This document shows positions 14,152-27,030 of a stretch of DNA of 64,000 nt, one piece after another (positions within the stretch are counted from its first letter, which is position 1; the number at the start of each line of letters is the position of its first letter). Position numbers and translations under genes: made by a program. The notes beneath the pieces were generated by a model. That model searched no databases and had not been told where the DNA came from. It saw only the letters and a list, made by a program, of their open reading frames with translations. The DNA is from Talaromyces rugulosus (Eukaryota; Ascomycota; Eurotiomycetes; Eurotiales; Trichocomaceae), in NCBI RefSeq assembly GCF_013368755.1, contig NC_049564.1:938001-1002000 (forward strand), given 5' to 3'.

Positions 14152-15652
14152 CGTGAAAGCCGACGAGGGGCCATCTGGCGATGAGGATCTGGTGCTGGGA
14201 CGATTAGGCAAGGTCGAGGTGTGGCACGTTCTGATTGCGGAGGTCGGAAAGCCGGGGGCGCCGATCCCAGCTTGGACCTTGGCCCACCACAGATGCAACC
14301 AGGGCCGGCGATGGGTATGTTTGTACTATTGTAGGCAAGAGATCCGGCCTACCTAGTGAGGGTTTGAATAGGGTGATACACAAGATAGTCGAGCAGAACG
14401 CGAAAGAGAAAAAAAGTGGCCGAGAATGATGCAGGTGATCTGGATAGGAGGAAGGTTGCTGGGGGGGGCAAGCGCAGAGGCGAAGCGGGGGGCGCGCCTT
14501 AACGTGCTTTAGGTTTGAGTTGGGGTTCTCCGGGATGGAGGCCGTTTCCAATTGCAACGGGCGAATCCGATCGGTATGCAGTGCCTGTCGATAATCTATG
14601 CAAAAGACTACATAGTACTATAAAAATTCTCCTCGACCACATTATTTCGCTGTTTCAGCCCCTGCAGTCGTGCAGTCGGCCTCTCAATCCCAACACACCT
14701 GCGCGCTGATGCACTAGCCGCATGCGGTTAGCCTGTGCCTAATCCCTCCTGTTAATCCCAGCGTCTGCAGCCAATAGTGATGAAGGGTCCGGATCCACTA
14801 CTCTAAGCGGCTGCGGGGAAGGCCCCACATACTCTGCTATTCTCATTGGCCAGAACCCCAGATTGTAACCGCCGAGTCACATGATTCCCAACGGTCCCTC
14901 TGACCAATGAGCGTCCCGGAAAGCATCACTTTCCCGATTGGGACAGCACCAGACAACAACTTAGTACTTAGTACTGCTGTCAACGCACCTGTTGGCAATC
15001 GAGAAAGAGGGGGCCAACCAATTAACTGCCTAGCCAGCTGCGGCTACGACAGGGCAAATTCAGAAAGGCCTCCTATTGGTAAACTCGCTTCTAACTACGA
15101 GGTACGACTCAGAGAATCAGCACATATCGAGATATTAATAATTAGACGTGCGGGGGATACTGGGAAATCCCTTCTGGAGGGGGATTCCCGGCATCCTTCC
15201 CGCTGCCCGTTTAGCTAGCCCCCTCGCACCCCCGCGGGGAGTTACGCATCTTTGTCTGCTTTTGAGTTTCCTGCCCACGGGGAGGAATTGTGTGCCGTCT
15301 CTCCTCTCGGAACAACCCCGTCGCAACTCGGCTGTTCGGAAATATTTGCAAAGTTGCTACGGAATTATCCAACCCAATGGATGACCTCCCCGAGCGAGCA
15401 AGCGATAAATGACAGTCCGTACCTGCGGAGTGGGCTAGCTTAGAGGCCTAGAGGCTTACAGAACTAATTAACGCCGAGTATCCCTGCGGCTGCAGAATAA
15501 GCGGACCGTTTCCTGCAAGGCTACACTAGAGAGTGTGTTATTATTTAAACCCTCAGCCTCGGACATTTCAACACACAGTCTAATACTCAATACTACACCT
15601 CCAAAGTTAAGTTTTATTCATTGCATCTCGCTGCCAACTGTGAAAAGCGAAT
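14152..15652. other. Divergent intergenic region between regulator and monooxygenase
   Basis: About 1.5 kb between the divergent regulator and monooxygenase genes. It holds both promoters. A TTATTTAAAC element around 15540, about 110 bases before the monooxygenase ATG, is a TATA-like candidate. No gene is supported. Confidence 0.5.
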
Positions 15653-17752
15653 ATGCCTGGTGAGTTTATACAGAAACGCTTCAGCCGGATAGCCAAGCTA
15701 TGGTCTCCGTCTCCCATTCCCGCTAAAGAGGAGGCGGTGGCGGAGAAGGAAAGGCCTAAAGAAGTCATTACTGAGAATAAAAACCACCCGGAAGACCCAT
15801 GGATCGTTGAAGATAGGCCGATCGACGGCGCTCGCCCAATTCGAGTTGTCATTGTAGGCTCTGGGTTGTCGGGCATCCTCGCTTCCATTCGATTTAGGCA
15901 ACGCATCCAGAATTTGAGCCTCACGGTGTATGAAAAGAACGAAGATATTGGAGGAACCTGGTATGAAAACAAGTACCCGGGATGTGCATGTGGTAGGTTC
16001 GAATGCATTTCCACCTCTGATTTCCTTGCTGATACAAACCATCAAGACATCCCCGCACACACCTATCAAGCCACATTTGAGCCCAATCCAGAGTGGTCGC
16101 ATTTCTATGCAGGTGCAAAGGAAATCCATCAGTATTGGGAAAAAGTGGCCCGAAAATATGGGTGCATGAAGTATATCCAACTCAAGCACAGGGTTCTCGA
16201 AGCCCACTGGGATGATAACGAGGCCAAGTGGAATCTCAAAGTTGAAAATTTGGAAACCAACTCAGTCTTGTCTGATTCTTGTGATGTCTTGATTTCTGCC
16301 ACGGGTGGGTTGAATAATTGGAAATGGCCTGATATTCCGGGTTTGCATGATTTCAAGGGCAAGTTGCTGCACACCGCAAACTTTGATGAGAGCTATGACT
16401 ACAAGGCGAGTAAACTATTACAATTTGCAATATTTTCCTAGATCTAACAGTCACTCAGGGCAAACGAATTGCCGTCATTGGTAACGGATCTAGCGGAATC
16501 CAAGTCGTTCCGTCGATGCTCCCAGATGTCAGTCATATTGACCACTACGCTCGCGGCCGTACATGGCTGGCTCCTACCATTGCTCGTGCCAAGATTGACG
16601 AGAGAGGCGGTGTTGGTTTAGATAACAGTATGTACTGAGTTTTTGGTATCTTTGACAATGGACTGACTATTCTGGTACAGTTGCATTTTCAGCCGAGGAG
16701 ATTGCGCATTTCAAGACAGACAAGGCAGCATACCAAAAGTTTAGAAAAGGTACGACAAAGACAGTCCAACAAAGAAAATTGATCTCAACATTGACAAATA
16801 TACAGAGATCGAGCACGACCTGCAGAATGACTTTGCAGTAACAATAAAGGGAACTCCAGAGCAACTCGGCGGTCCCGATTTCTTCAAAGTAAACATGAAG
16901 CGCCGCCTAGCCAACAAGCCAGAACTCCTAGATCAACTTGTGCCTCCATTCCCGCCAGGTTGCCGTCGATTAACACCCGGACCAGGGTATTTGGAAGCCC
17001 TGACGGATGACAAAGTCGACATGATCAAGACCGAAATCGCGGCGATTGATAGCGAAGGCATCCGCACTGCAGACGGAGTGCATCGCCCTGTCGATGTGAT
17101 TGTATGTGCTACTGGCTTTGACACGACATTCCTCCCTCGCTTCCCATTTACTGGTCGCGGGGGCATTTCCCTGGCAGACAAGTGGAGGGAAGTTCCTGAG
17201 ACGTATATCTCCGTTGCGACCAACGAATTCCCCAACTATTTTATTTCCCTAGGGCCGAACGCTTCTCTGGGCCATGGCAGCTTGTCGCTTCTTATTGAAA
17301 GGGCGATTGACTACATGACCTACTGCGTGGCCAAAATGCAACGAGACAATATTCGCTGGATGATGCCTCGAAAGGAGGCCGTTGATCGTTTCACCAAGCA
17401 TTGCGAACAGTATTTCACTAGGACGGTGTTTAGCACCAAGTGTCGCAGCTGGTACAAGGGTGGGAAAGAGGAGGGTCGCATCACGGCAGTTTGGCCTGGT
17501 ATGCTCTTTTTTTTTTTCACTTCTCTCAGATTTTTGATATAAGAAAGTTAACATTTGGCAGGTTCTTCGCTTCACGCTCTCAAGACCTTTTCCAACCCCC
17601 GCTGGGAGGACTTTGAGTATGAATATGTCAACGACAACCCCAATGGCTGGCTGGGAGACGGCTGGACTGCAGCAGAAAAGGCGCATTCGTTTGATGTCAA
17701 TTATCTGGATGACGATCAGATCGATTTTCCGCCGGTGGTTGAAGAGGTGTGA
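15653..17752 (+). CDS. FAD/NADPH-dependent monooxygenase, Baeyer-Villiger-like class B
   Basis: Inserts one oxygen atom into a ketone or heteroatom substrate. Six exons give 606 residues: 15653-15992, 16047-16405, 16459-16627, 16681-16749, 16806-17498, 17562-17752. The FAD site is GSGLSG (69-74), the NADPH site GNGSSG (241-246). Between them the fingerprint reads F216, G218, H222 followed by FD instead of the WP of classic enzymes, as in many fungal metabolite monooxygenases. An ATGF motif marks the C-terminal FAD contact. Two splice oddities: intron 1 (15993-16046) is 54 nt with no stop, so it can be read through, but removing it gives the expected CACDIPAHTY run. Intron 2 (16406-16458) fits a GC-AG intron, because no GT donor keeps the NADPH motif in frame. 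The substrate is unknown; steroid, polyketide or cyclic ketone are all possible. Confidence 0.9.
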
Positions 17753-18136
17753 TTGTGTGTATACGGATTTCTAAGCATTAGAATATAGGCTTTATTCTTA
17801 TTATGTATGCGCTAATAAATATGAATATACTTTCCATGCGTATAAATCTAAAACATTGCACTTGAATACAACATTGCAATAGTAGATAATAGAACTTGTG
17901 CGCCGAGCTCGATTATGCGGCTGAAGCGTATTTTTAACGTTATTAATAATTATTTGCACAGTTTCAGGCAACATATGGATCTGCAGCTCAATGCAACATA
18001 ACAACATAACACTAGGCAGCAGCACTGCACGTGATCGGCTGAGGCTCTATTATATTAAACAACACATCCCGGTTCTTCATTTTCCGTCAACACATACTAC
18101 TATACTGCACATACATTGATACTAGTTGAATACGCC
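17753..18136. other. Short intergenic region between monooxygenase and F-box gene
   Basis: About 380 bases, AT-rich, with the monooxygenase 3' flank and the F-box gene promoter. Nothing else is seen. Confidence 0.5.
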
Positions 18137-21105
18137 ATGGGAGGCTGGGATATTTTCTGCGCCATCTGCGGCGGTCCCGTTGACGACAGTCAATATGAGT
18201 GGGAAATCTTCGATGAACAGCCGCTAGACGTGCAAAAGAGTCTTCGTATATTGGAGCACGAAGATAGAGCGTGGTTGAAAAAATTTCGCTGTATTGGTGA
18301 GAATCCAGATTCGGCTGATAGGTAAAAAAAAAAAAAAAATTCTCTCTCTTCGTTTTGGTTTAATTGCTTCACTTCGTTCATAAATTTCTGATATTCAGCA
18401 CAGTGTGTTTATCTCCGGACCGGTAATATATTCTGATTATGGAGGATGCGAGTTGGCGCCACCAGACGAAACAGCGTACGGTGTTGATGGACTGTCTGAT
18501 TTCATTTCAGTGTAAGCCTTCTAGGCCTTAGAAAGTCAATTTATTCTAACTGAGGTTTAGATATTCATGGGGAGGTAGAGACGACGACCCATTGGCATTC
18601 CCCTACCACGACATTTGTCTACACACGATGCTCGACCGTGTAATATCGCACATGTCTAGCAGTGGCAGCAGCGGCGAGTCTATGGACAAGGAAGTCGTCT
18701 ACCGTGCATTGAAAGGATTCGGCACTGATTCCTCGGAAAACTACGCGGCGCATCTGGATCGTCTAGACTACGGGGAGCAGATGGAAGACCTGCACGGGCA
18801 GTACTGGTACATCAGTCCCGGCGCCGAGTCCTACATGGTGAATCCCGTAACGATCCCTGCTTTGCAGGAGTATTATTCGCAGTTGCCGCTTCTTCAATCA
18901 TCGCCAGAAAAGTCTGCAAGTGTACAGGGGTCGGAAGCTGCAACGACGAGTGATATCTTTGCCGGGCTTCCCTTGGAGTTAGTCCAGCATATTACGCGGT
19001 TTATCCCCATAGAAAGTGTGAATGCGTTACAGCAAGTAAACTCCTCTGTGGCTGTGTTTACCCAGACAAACAGCTTTTGGAAAGAGAGGATTCTGCAAGA
19101 CATGCCGTGGCTCTACGACCTGCCTGAAAGGAAAAACACGGGTCTTGACTGGGCTCAGATTTACAAGGAGCTGCTTTTAAAAAGCGAAAAGACCGAGCAC
19201 ATTATCCTGGGTCTAGCAAACAGACGAAGAATCTGGCTGCTATGTGAGCAAATTGCCGAGTCGTACATGGCACTCAAGCAGGCCAAAGACACCCAAAGAC
19301 ACTCGTCTCTCCTAGAGGCCGTTTCCGACAAGATGATAAAAGTGGGACATCTCCCAGGCGCCAAGTTTGAAATGTCCAAGCTGGCGCTGTTTGACAATGT
19401 CGAGGATGTTGGGGAGCACGAGTCTACTCTAAAAGTGCACTGGACTCGCGAGGGCTACTTGCTGGGATTCAGTATCAAGACGGCCGCCGATTCCACTTAC
19501 CACCATCTCGGAGCGTCAAACCGCGTCGCAGCGCGCTCTGACTCAGTTTCTATCCGCCAGGGTGATTGGCTCCGCGGGTTTGTCTTCATATCGAACGACG
19601 GAATCGAATACACCTACCTGTGCGAAGAAGACATAGGACGGGTCGTGGTCGGTATTGAGCTCATTTTCGAACATGGCGATAGCCTGCTACTCGGCCAGAG
19701 CAAAGGAGACAGACGAATCGCCCAAGTCGCCGAGGGCCAGCTACTGATCGGCCTTCTCGCGGAGTGGTCACAAACCGGCGGCATCGTGCGACTGTCATTG
19801 CTTCGACATGCGCAGAAAGTAATGCCGAGCAGCGATTCCAGTAAAAAAGCCAATATTCGGACAAACAAGTCCCTGGGCTCGATTCTCTGGAGAAAAGAGC
19901 TGCCGCCGCCACATCTAAAAATTACCGAGCCGTTGATCGGATACTGGGCATCGGATTTCTCCGTCGAGCTGAACCCGCACGACGCAGTGGTGTTTGGGCA
20001 GAATGAGGCGGAGCTGGCTGCCCTAACGACGATTTCTATTGATGCGCAGTTTGGTGGTCTTGAGCTGGGTTACGCAGACGGGTCTACCAAGGCATATGGC
20101 CCGCAACGATGGGGAATGTCTTCATTCCGCATCGACGGGCCTGGCGGAGAGCGCGTCACGGCCGTGTTCATGGACGTCAAGACGCACCCCAATGGACTCC
20201 GGCTGGTCACGAATCGCAACCGGCAGTTTACAGTTGGGCCAAATCTGGCACCAGGAAGTAATATCACCCGGTCGAGCGCGAGAAAAGTAGTTTGCGGGCT
20301 GTTTTGTGCGTGGTCGAAAGATGACGGCACTGGCCAAGCGCGAATGGACTCGCTGGGGGTGCTGACGTTTCCTGGATCATACGAGCCAGCAAACAACATC
20401 GAGGAGGAGGACTACGAAGGACCGCGCGATGCGGCCGGACTGTGGTGGGAGCCCGAGGCGCCGCCATCATCCTGGCGCGAAGACGGGCCTGTATACGGCC
20501 AACACGAGCTACAGACACGCTGGCGGACCATGCAGACCAAGCCGAGCGAGCACGATGTCGCATACTGGTTCGACTTGACGCGGCGCGTCGACAACGTGCG
20601 AGTGACATTTACGCACGGCGATAAAAAGCTCCAAAACGGCGCCATGTCTCTGGTTAGTATCACTTTACAGTATACCGACGGCAACCGGGTGAGCGCCGGG
20701 CCCGACGGGTTTGACGGCTATAGCAAGGCCTGCGATAATCACAAGAACGAGAAAGAGAAAAAAGGGTGGCCGTTTTGCTGGTGCCATTACGGCTTCACAG
20801 ACAAGAAAGAGCTCGCACAGGCGCCGCACTACCGGCACGAGGAGTTTGCCGTTGGCGGCGAGTATATCCAGGCCATTCGCCTCTGGACATGCCCGTGGCT
20901 ACAGGGCCTCCAGTTTGTGAGTACGCGCGGAGGTGGAGCCGAGGGGCCAACATGGGGCGTGTGCGAAGGCGAACCAACTACGATTCTTCAGTTTGGGCAT
21001 GATACTTCTGCTGTCGGGCTCAAGGTGGGAATGGCGGGTAATGAGCGGCCGACGACGTATTTGGATCGTATTGTATTCAGTTTGCAGGCGCTGGTCAAGG
21101 CGTAG
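18137..21105 (+). CDS. Large F-box protein with uncharacterised beta-rich C-terminal half
   Basis: Probably a substrate adaptor of an SCF ubiquitin ligase. Three exons give 945 residues: 18137-18321, 18404-18511, 18561-21105. The start MGGWDIFCAICGGPV and its CxxC pair are typical of a fungal F-box family. The first intron's acceptor is the CACAG at 18403, which restores the VFISGPVIYSDYGG run. The F-box lies at about residues 231-275 (FAGLPLELVQHITRFIP). Beyond it are about 650 residues rich in Gly, Trp and aromatic residues, with no motif I can name. Repeated segments of the type RITAVFMDVKT and VVGIELIFEHG suggest a beta-sandwich or lectin-like recognition region. The F-box role is solid by motif; the target and any ligand are unknown. 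Confidence 0.85.
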
Positions 21106-23570
21106 TAAGTAGAGAGTGAACGAGAAATTACCCGATTCGGCAATAAAGTCTCCGCTGGGAATAGTTACCGGTAGTAGTAGTACGTAGTCAAAACTTAACG
21201 GCTTACCACGGTCTGACAAATCAAACTCGCTATCTTGGATAGTGATACTTACTCGTACTCGGGTTCGGAAGCTATAAAATAGCAGTTAGTACGAATACTA
21301 GTATACGTCGCAGTACAAACCGATGACACGTAATCAATGATCCGCCGATCGATGATGCGATCAGTGGAGCAGCGATGTTGATAGATAGCCTCGTAGTGCC
21401 CGCTGTTCTCCGGAGTGGGCGGGAAATGCCGCCTAATCTGTCTCATCTGTTCAGATAGAAATAGGCGAAGGAGTAGTAACCATAAAGGGAAGATTTCACG
21501 ATGACGGTCGCCAGGATGAATCATGACACAGAGAAAGATCTGCAAAACAGGCCATTAATACGCAAATGCTATTAACCCAACACCCTTTAGGCCCCTTTGC
21601 CATGCACTTTTTGTAACTCTGTACGGAGTCATAATTAGTTTGGAGCCAATTAAGTCAAGTTGTCAACACCCCCAGGCCATGTGGCAGGGAAGGGAAGCAA
21701 ACTCAGCTGAGTTATTGTTGGTAAGCGGTAGCGAGGCAGCCTTGGTCGCATTGCAGGGATGCCGGTAAATTACGCTTGGTTGAGTACGGTTAGTTTAGCG
21801 AGTACTCTACAGTAGTAATAATAGACAATATTATTGCAAAATAAAACAGCAAGTGAGTGAGTGAGGGAGGCTTGGGCCAGCAGAACTGTTGGGTGGCGCT
21901 AGGCCGAATACGGCCACACCGGCCATGTGGAAGGCTAGCCCTTTGGGGACTAGTGCGCGGAGATTTCTTAAAGCGGGCGCTATTCCTCCTGATAGGCCGG
22001 ACACAGCCAACTATATCCAGTCAGTACTAGTACTGACTCGACCGCCGAGTCCAAAACCCCTCACCTGGAAATGACTTTATTGAAAGGTGAATGGTGGAAA
22101 TAATCTTGTGGATGTAATCTTCCGGGTGCTCAGACCAGCTGCGTCTCTTCGAGAAGGGGATTGACCCAAAACACCCCGACCCAACAAACAATGACATGGC
22201 TGCAAGCGAATCGGCGTCCAAATTATCGACCCAGCGGCGATCAGTGCGTTTCGCTTTATTCCATGTGGTATATTATTAATATGTTAATGTTGATCTATTG
22301 GCAGATATCTCCCGTTCTTACTGCTTACAGAGGAACATGTAATTAATTACTTGCAGTAACCATCACATCGATCTTCAGTACGTAGCTAGTCGCTTGCAAA
22401 TTAATTTAATCAGGGATCACGGATAACTGATCACTGAATCAAGCATAAGCACTAGCCCCCTCTGGCACCAATAGCCTGCCCGCAATGACAGACAAATGAC
22501 AGACACCCAAACAGGCTGATCCATGTGGCAGTGTCCGGAAATAATCAAAGTTTAAAAAAACCTGTTGGGCCTTGGCCGAGTTGAATAACGGGTCCCGCCC
22601 GCGAGACAAACGCACTTTGTTTCCTGGCTAGTAATAGCGTCTAATTGCTTCAGAAGTGTACTGTTTTTCTCCCGGTGCTATTTTCCAACTACTCACACTG
22701 TCAAGTGTTAGGATTAATCGTGCAGCCTCAGCCTTGGTAACCGACAGCTTGGACTGCAGACTGAGTAAGAACTACGGAAGGAGTAATACGGAGCAGGGAT
22801 GAGCGAGATGAACAAGTTAACAACCTAGCCAACAACAGAGTTCAACATGAAGCATACCCACTCAGCGAGCGTAGAATGATATCACCCCCCCACAATAATA
22901 GCATATTAAATCAATGCCATTATCAAATTAATTAATAAAAAGATAAAAAGATAAATAAGCAAAAACCTTCCCAATCAGTTGCAAAGACAATAGAGTTTGT
23001 ATACGAGAAATGATCAACCCAGCCCGAGTGGCACTGATCCTTGATGCTAGTCAGCCTCCTCCACCCTCCAGCTGGGTTGCCATGTGCCATGTGCTGCTTA
23101 CTCTTTAGTCGCACACCCACGCGCCCAACTAACTACGTACTACGTAGTATGAATCAACCTAGTCGTGTAGTTAAGCATGCCATCACCAGTATGAGGGTTA
23201 CATCGGATGAATGGCTTCCCCGAGCTCGTCTTCCTCGTGGTTGACCAAAGTAAAAAAAAAAAGTATAATCTACCAAACAAGGTTTCTTGTCGGAAACGCA
23301 CGGAACCATTAAAAAAATCGTTGAGGGAATTGATCATACACCTTGATTTTAATCGGAGATCTCAAAAGTATTGTAAATAATAGTGGAAATGTAGTTGTAG
23401 TAGTAGAGTAATAATAATAATAAGAATAATAATAATAGAAATAAAAATATCCAAACTCCAGGGTATAGGTATATCTGCCACTTTTGTACATCAAAAACGC
23501 CTGCCCACTCGTAAACATAAAGAAATACATGAGCAAATTAAGATACATGCTTTAAAAGAAGAAAAAAAGA
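21106..23570. other. 2.5 kb convergent intergenic region before the MtfA-like gene
   Basis: It holds the 3' ends of the F-box gene and of the MtfA-like gene and a long stretch with no coding support. Scattered TACGGAG-type motifs occur (21621, 22788). A TAA/AAT-rich low-complexity stretch lies near 23390-23450. Confidence 0.5.
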
Positions 23571-24531
23571 TTAAACAACAGCAGCCAACGGCCGCCCACT
23601 GTGGCAGCCGCGTTCATGGCGCTTCATGTTGCTGCGCACGCTAAACGCTTTGCCGCAGCCGACATGTGCGCATCGAAATGGCTTCTCGCCCGTGTGGCTG
23701 TGCGAGTGAATGCGCAGACTCGACGGGCGAGAAAAGGCCTTGTGGCATGTGCGGCAGACGTATCGGTCATGGTTCTGCGGGTATGGTGCTGCGCCAGAAG
23801 GTGGGAAGTAGTGGTGATGCTGCCAGGCCGGGTTGACGGGCGAGATGATGCGCGGACCAGGTGGTGACACGCTTTGGGGGCGTGTGTAAGGAGACTCATT
23901 GGCCGGTGTGAAGTTGTTTCCTGCTGCTGATTTTTGGGCTGGAGCTGGAGCTGGAGAAGCACGGTATGTTGAAGCAGGCGGCGACATGCGTGAGTCTTGA
24001 GATGAGAGCGAGCCCCGGTCCGCAGGCGGTGTGGGCAGCGAGGCGCAGATGGAGGGGAGAGAAGCCTGCGACTGCGAGTGCTGCATGGCCGGAGCGCTGT
24101 TGATCGAGGCAATGGAAGTAATCGAAGCAATCGAGGCCGAGTGCGAGCGTCTCGACAGCGATGAGGGCGAGGTTCCATCAGCAAGCCCTGAGCAGGGCCG
24201 CATGGGGGGCGTTGGCGGCAGAAACACGCGGTTATACTCGGCCGAGTTGTGCCGGGCTCGTTCTGTGCCAGTGTTAGTATTGATCAAGTCATCTTTTTTT
24301 TATTTATTAAAAAAACATACTGGCTGCGGGCATGCTGTCGGCGCCCTCGAGCAGGCTCGAGATGGATGGGAGAGAACATTTGCGCTGTTCGTCGGCCGGG
24401 GGGGAAAGTGGCAGCTGCGGCGACACACGCGAGGAAGTAAAGTAGTAGGGTGATGGCTTCTCTTGGAAGTCGTCGTATTTGCGGGTGGTGCCGTAGGACC
24501 AGTCGGTGGTCATCAGGCTGGCGACGTTCAT
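23571..24531 (-). CDS. mtfA: C2H2 zinc-finger regulator, MtfA-like
   Basis: A nuclear regulator; in Aspergillus, MtfA controls secondary metabolism, conidiation and protease output. Complement exons 24321-24531 and 23571-24262 give 300 residues. The start at 24531 opens the MNVASL head used by this family. The conserved KCSLPSISSLLEGAD box follows, then a long Ser/Pro-rich disordered middle. Two C-terminal fingers are C240, C243, H256, H260 and C268, C273, H286, H291, within a RPSSLRIHSHSHTGEKPF and FSVRSNMKRHERGC frame characteristic of MtfA. The 58 nt intron (24263-24320) is supported by a frame-preserving join. The protein is shorter than the Aspergillus nidulans form, as I recall it. The gene lies alone between 2.5 kb and 6 kb of non-coding DNA, consistent with a developmentally controlled gene. 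The symbol is a family assignment, not a proven ortholog. Confidence 0.8.
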
Positions 24532-24901
24532 GATGGTGGTAGTGTGTGGTGTGTAGTGAGGTGTAGTGATGTGGTTGTGTGTATAGGGTAGAGCAGATGA
24601 GATCAAACGAACGAGATGAGATCCGGGAAGCGGGCTTATATGACGGGCACGGCGGCTTATAACCAAGCCGGCGACCAACTGGGGCGAATGACGACGCACA
24701 TCCCAATAACTCTGAATCGCAGCTCTAGCAATTAATTGCGCGTGGAGAGCCAGAGAGCTGTTTTACTTTAATCATCCCAGCCCCTCGGGACCGTACAGTA
24801 CTAGCCTTGGCGCGAGTCTTAGCGCGGGCGGATCATCGTATGTACTATACGTACCATACCCATACCCATACGTATGAGTACATGTATGTATTTTTCTTTC
24901 T

Positions 24902-24940
24902 CTACATCTACATCTACATCTACATCTATATCTGCATCTG
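24902..24940 (+). repeat. CTACAT hexanucleotide microsatellite
   Basis: About five near-perfect units of CTACAT followed by decayed units. Confidence 0.7.
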
Positions 24941-27030
24941 TACTCTGTTGAATACTGGCAGACAATATTCTATTAGAACTACTACTATATCAGAAACGAA
25001 ACCAGAGAATGCTCTTCCCCCAACGACGCCGTATATACTGTGAACATCCTACAGTAGCCCCGGAGCTGCATTACCACATCGAGCCTAACCGAGACGCGCG
25101 GCGTTCGGGCAGGCTCGCACTGGCTGGACTTTGACAGATCGCCGCACGCCCAATAAGATGCCCAAGGGCCGACTCCACTGGCCCCGTGGGTTTTAAGCGA
25201 GGATCAGCCATGCTGAACGGCTGCCTTAGGCCGCTTCCGGATGCTAGCGCCGATCCTGTCCTGGATAACATTACATACCGTAATTACCGTTATAAACGCA
25301 CTGATTGACGCTGATCTTATCAGCTTGGCGGGACTCGACCGCGGACTCTGGCCCTGCGTTTTGATTTAATCGCCCGTGGTTGATGTGTACAGTTGGTATC
25401 TGAGCGCGTAGCCGGTCGATCATATCGTCTACAGGAGTATACGTACGTAGTATCCGTAGTATCTACCAAGTCACCATGACCATGCGACTATCTAGTAGAT
25501 GCATCATAATGGCCCAGTTATAGCACCCGGCTGGACGCATCCTCTGGCGGCAGAACCCGCCAAGTCAGCAGCAGAGGCCGACAGAGCCACGTCACGATTG
25601 GTGAAGGAGTCAGGCGTGGGGGCGTTAGTATACAGGAGTATACACGGAGTAGTAAGTAGCCCGCTACTCCGGACGCAGGAAGAAAGGAGGGTTCCAGAAC
25701 AGTTCTGACGCTAACTGCGTCTGGTAAGGACTGCGTCGGTTGGTTCCCGGGAGTCCGCCCAGCACGAATAAATACCATGGAGGACTCAGTCAGCATGCCT
25801 GGTCGGTGGTCAGTGTGTCACAGCTGTTATGATCTTCAGGCCTCCTCAGGTTCCTTTGTGATCATTCGAGTAAAATAGTCCGACATGGTCGAGAATGCTC
25901 TGCAAACTACTCGTACATATCCCATCGGTATATACATACTATATGCAAGAAAAGCCGCATAACAGCAGTCACAATCACACAGTTAACCAACCAATATACA
26001 TTGGTTATATTACTGCCCCACCAAACTCGTATATCTGGAACACTCGCTTCAAATGCCACTGTTCCCCGTGTCAAATAAAACACAGATCGACTGCCTGTCA
26101 GCACGGTTTTCCATGGAACCAAGCGACGGATTTCTGTTGGTTGGCGCTAGTCCACAAAAGGGAATTCTTCGTGGTCAGGACCGCATCAAAGATGCCGCTT
26201 TGGGCGATTTGCGCCAACGGGGATCGCCTTGCTAGCGCTGTTACCGTACTGTCATACATACACACACTACGTACTTACACCCGGAGTTATTCCTGGGTGT
26301 GTCTTGTCTCTTCGAGTTATTCTTAGCGATACTTACTATAGTCTCTAGCACTAGTACATACTAACTATAACCCACCCCTCTGGCACCCAGCGACCGTCAC
26401 GGGAGGATCTTCCGCAGGGAAGCGAACGGGCCAAGTGGCAGCGGCTGACGAGTCTCGTGAGTCGTGATCTGACTTTGTTGTTGTGTGTTGGGTCGGTTAT
26501 TCTTCGGGATGTGCTTTTTTTTTTTTTTGCCCTCAGACGGTCGAGCCTCGTCCATGCGTACATGTCTGTACTCCACAGAGCTATCCGCAGGCGAACAGAG
26601 CATAAAATTATTGATCAAATGTGCGGGTCGGACCAAAGTGTTCATGTCGGAAGGACTCCCCGACCGCCGTCGATCATGCCCGTAAAACCCTGCTGAACCT
26701 TGAAAAAAACTCTATCAAACAACAATGATGACCATTATTATTATCAATTCGCGGAGGACTCGGGGCCGAAGCCCCGACCACAATTCAGGGGGCGGCTGTA
26801 AGTAACCAAGCAAATGAGCAAAACACGTGACTTCGGGCGATCGCTTACTGCTTTCCCCGATCGACGCAGGGTCCAGGCGTCCGTCTCGCTACCATTACTG
26901 AAAATTACAGCAAATTACGCCGCACCTCGCTTAACGATGCTGGGTTCGCCCAAGCGCTAGCGACTCATTGGCCGAGACAGCGGGGAAATCCGCGCCGGTG
27001 CCCAATGCGGCAATTTCTGACGGATAACGT

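Noticed and set aside
15990..16020. GGTTCGAAT similar to a tRNA B box
   Set aside because: It is inside the monooxygenase intron, and no A box or cloverleaf is found around it.
24031..24453. Plus-strand 140-codon open frame
   Set aside because: Antisense to the MtfA-like gene; Ser/Pro-rich coding on the minus strand gives open frames on the other.
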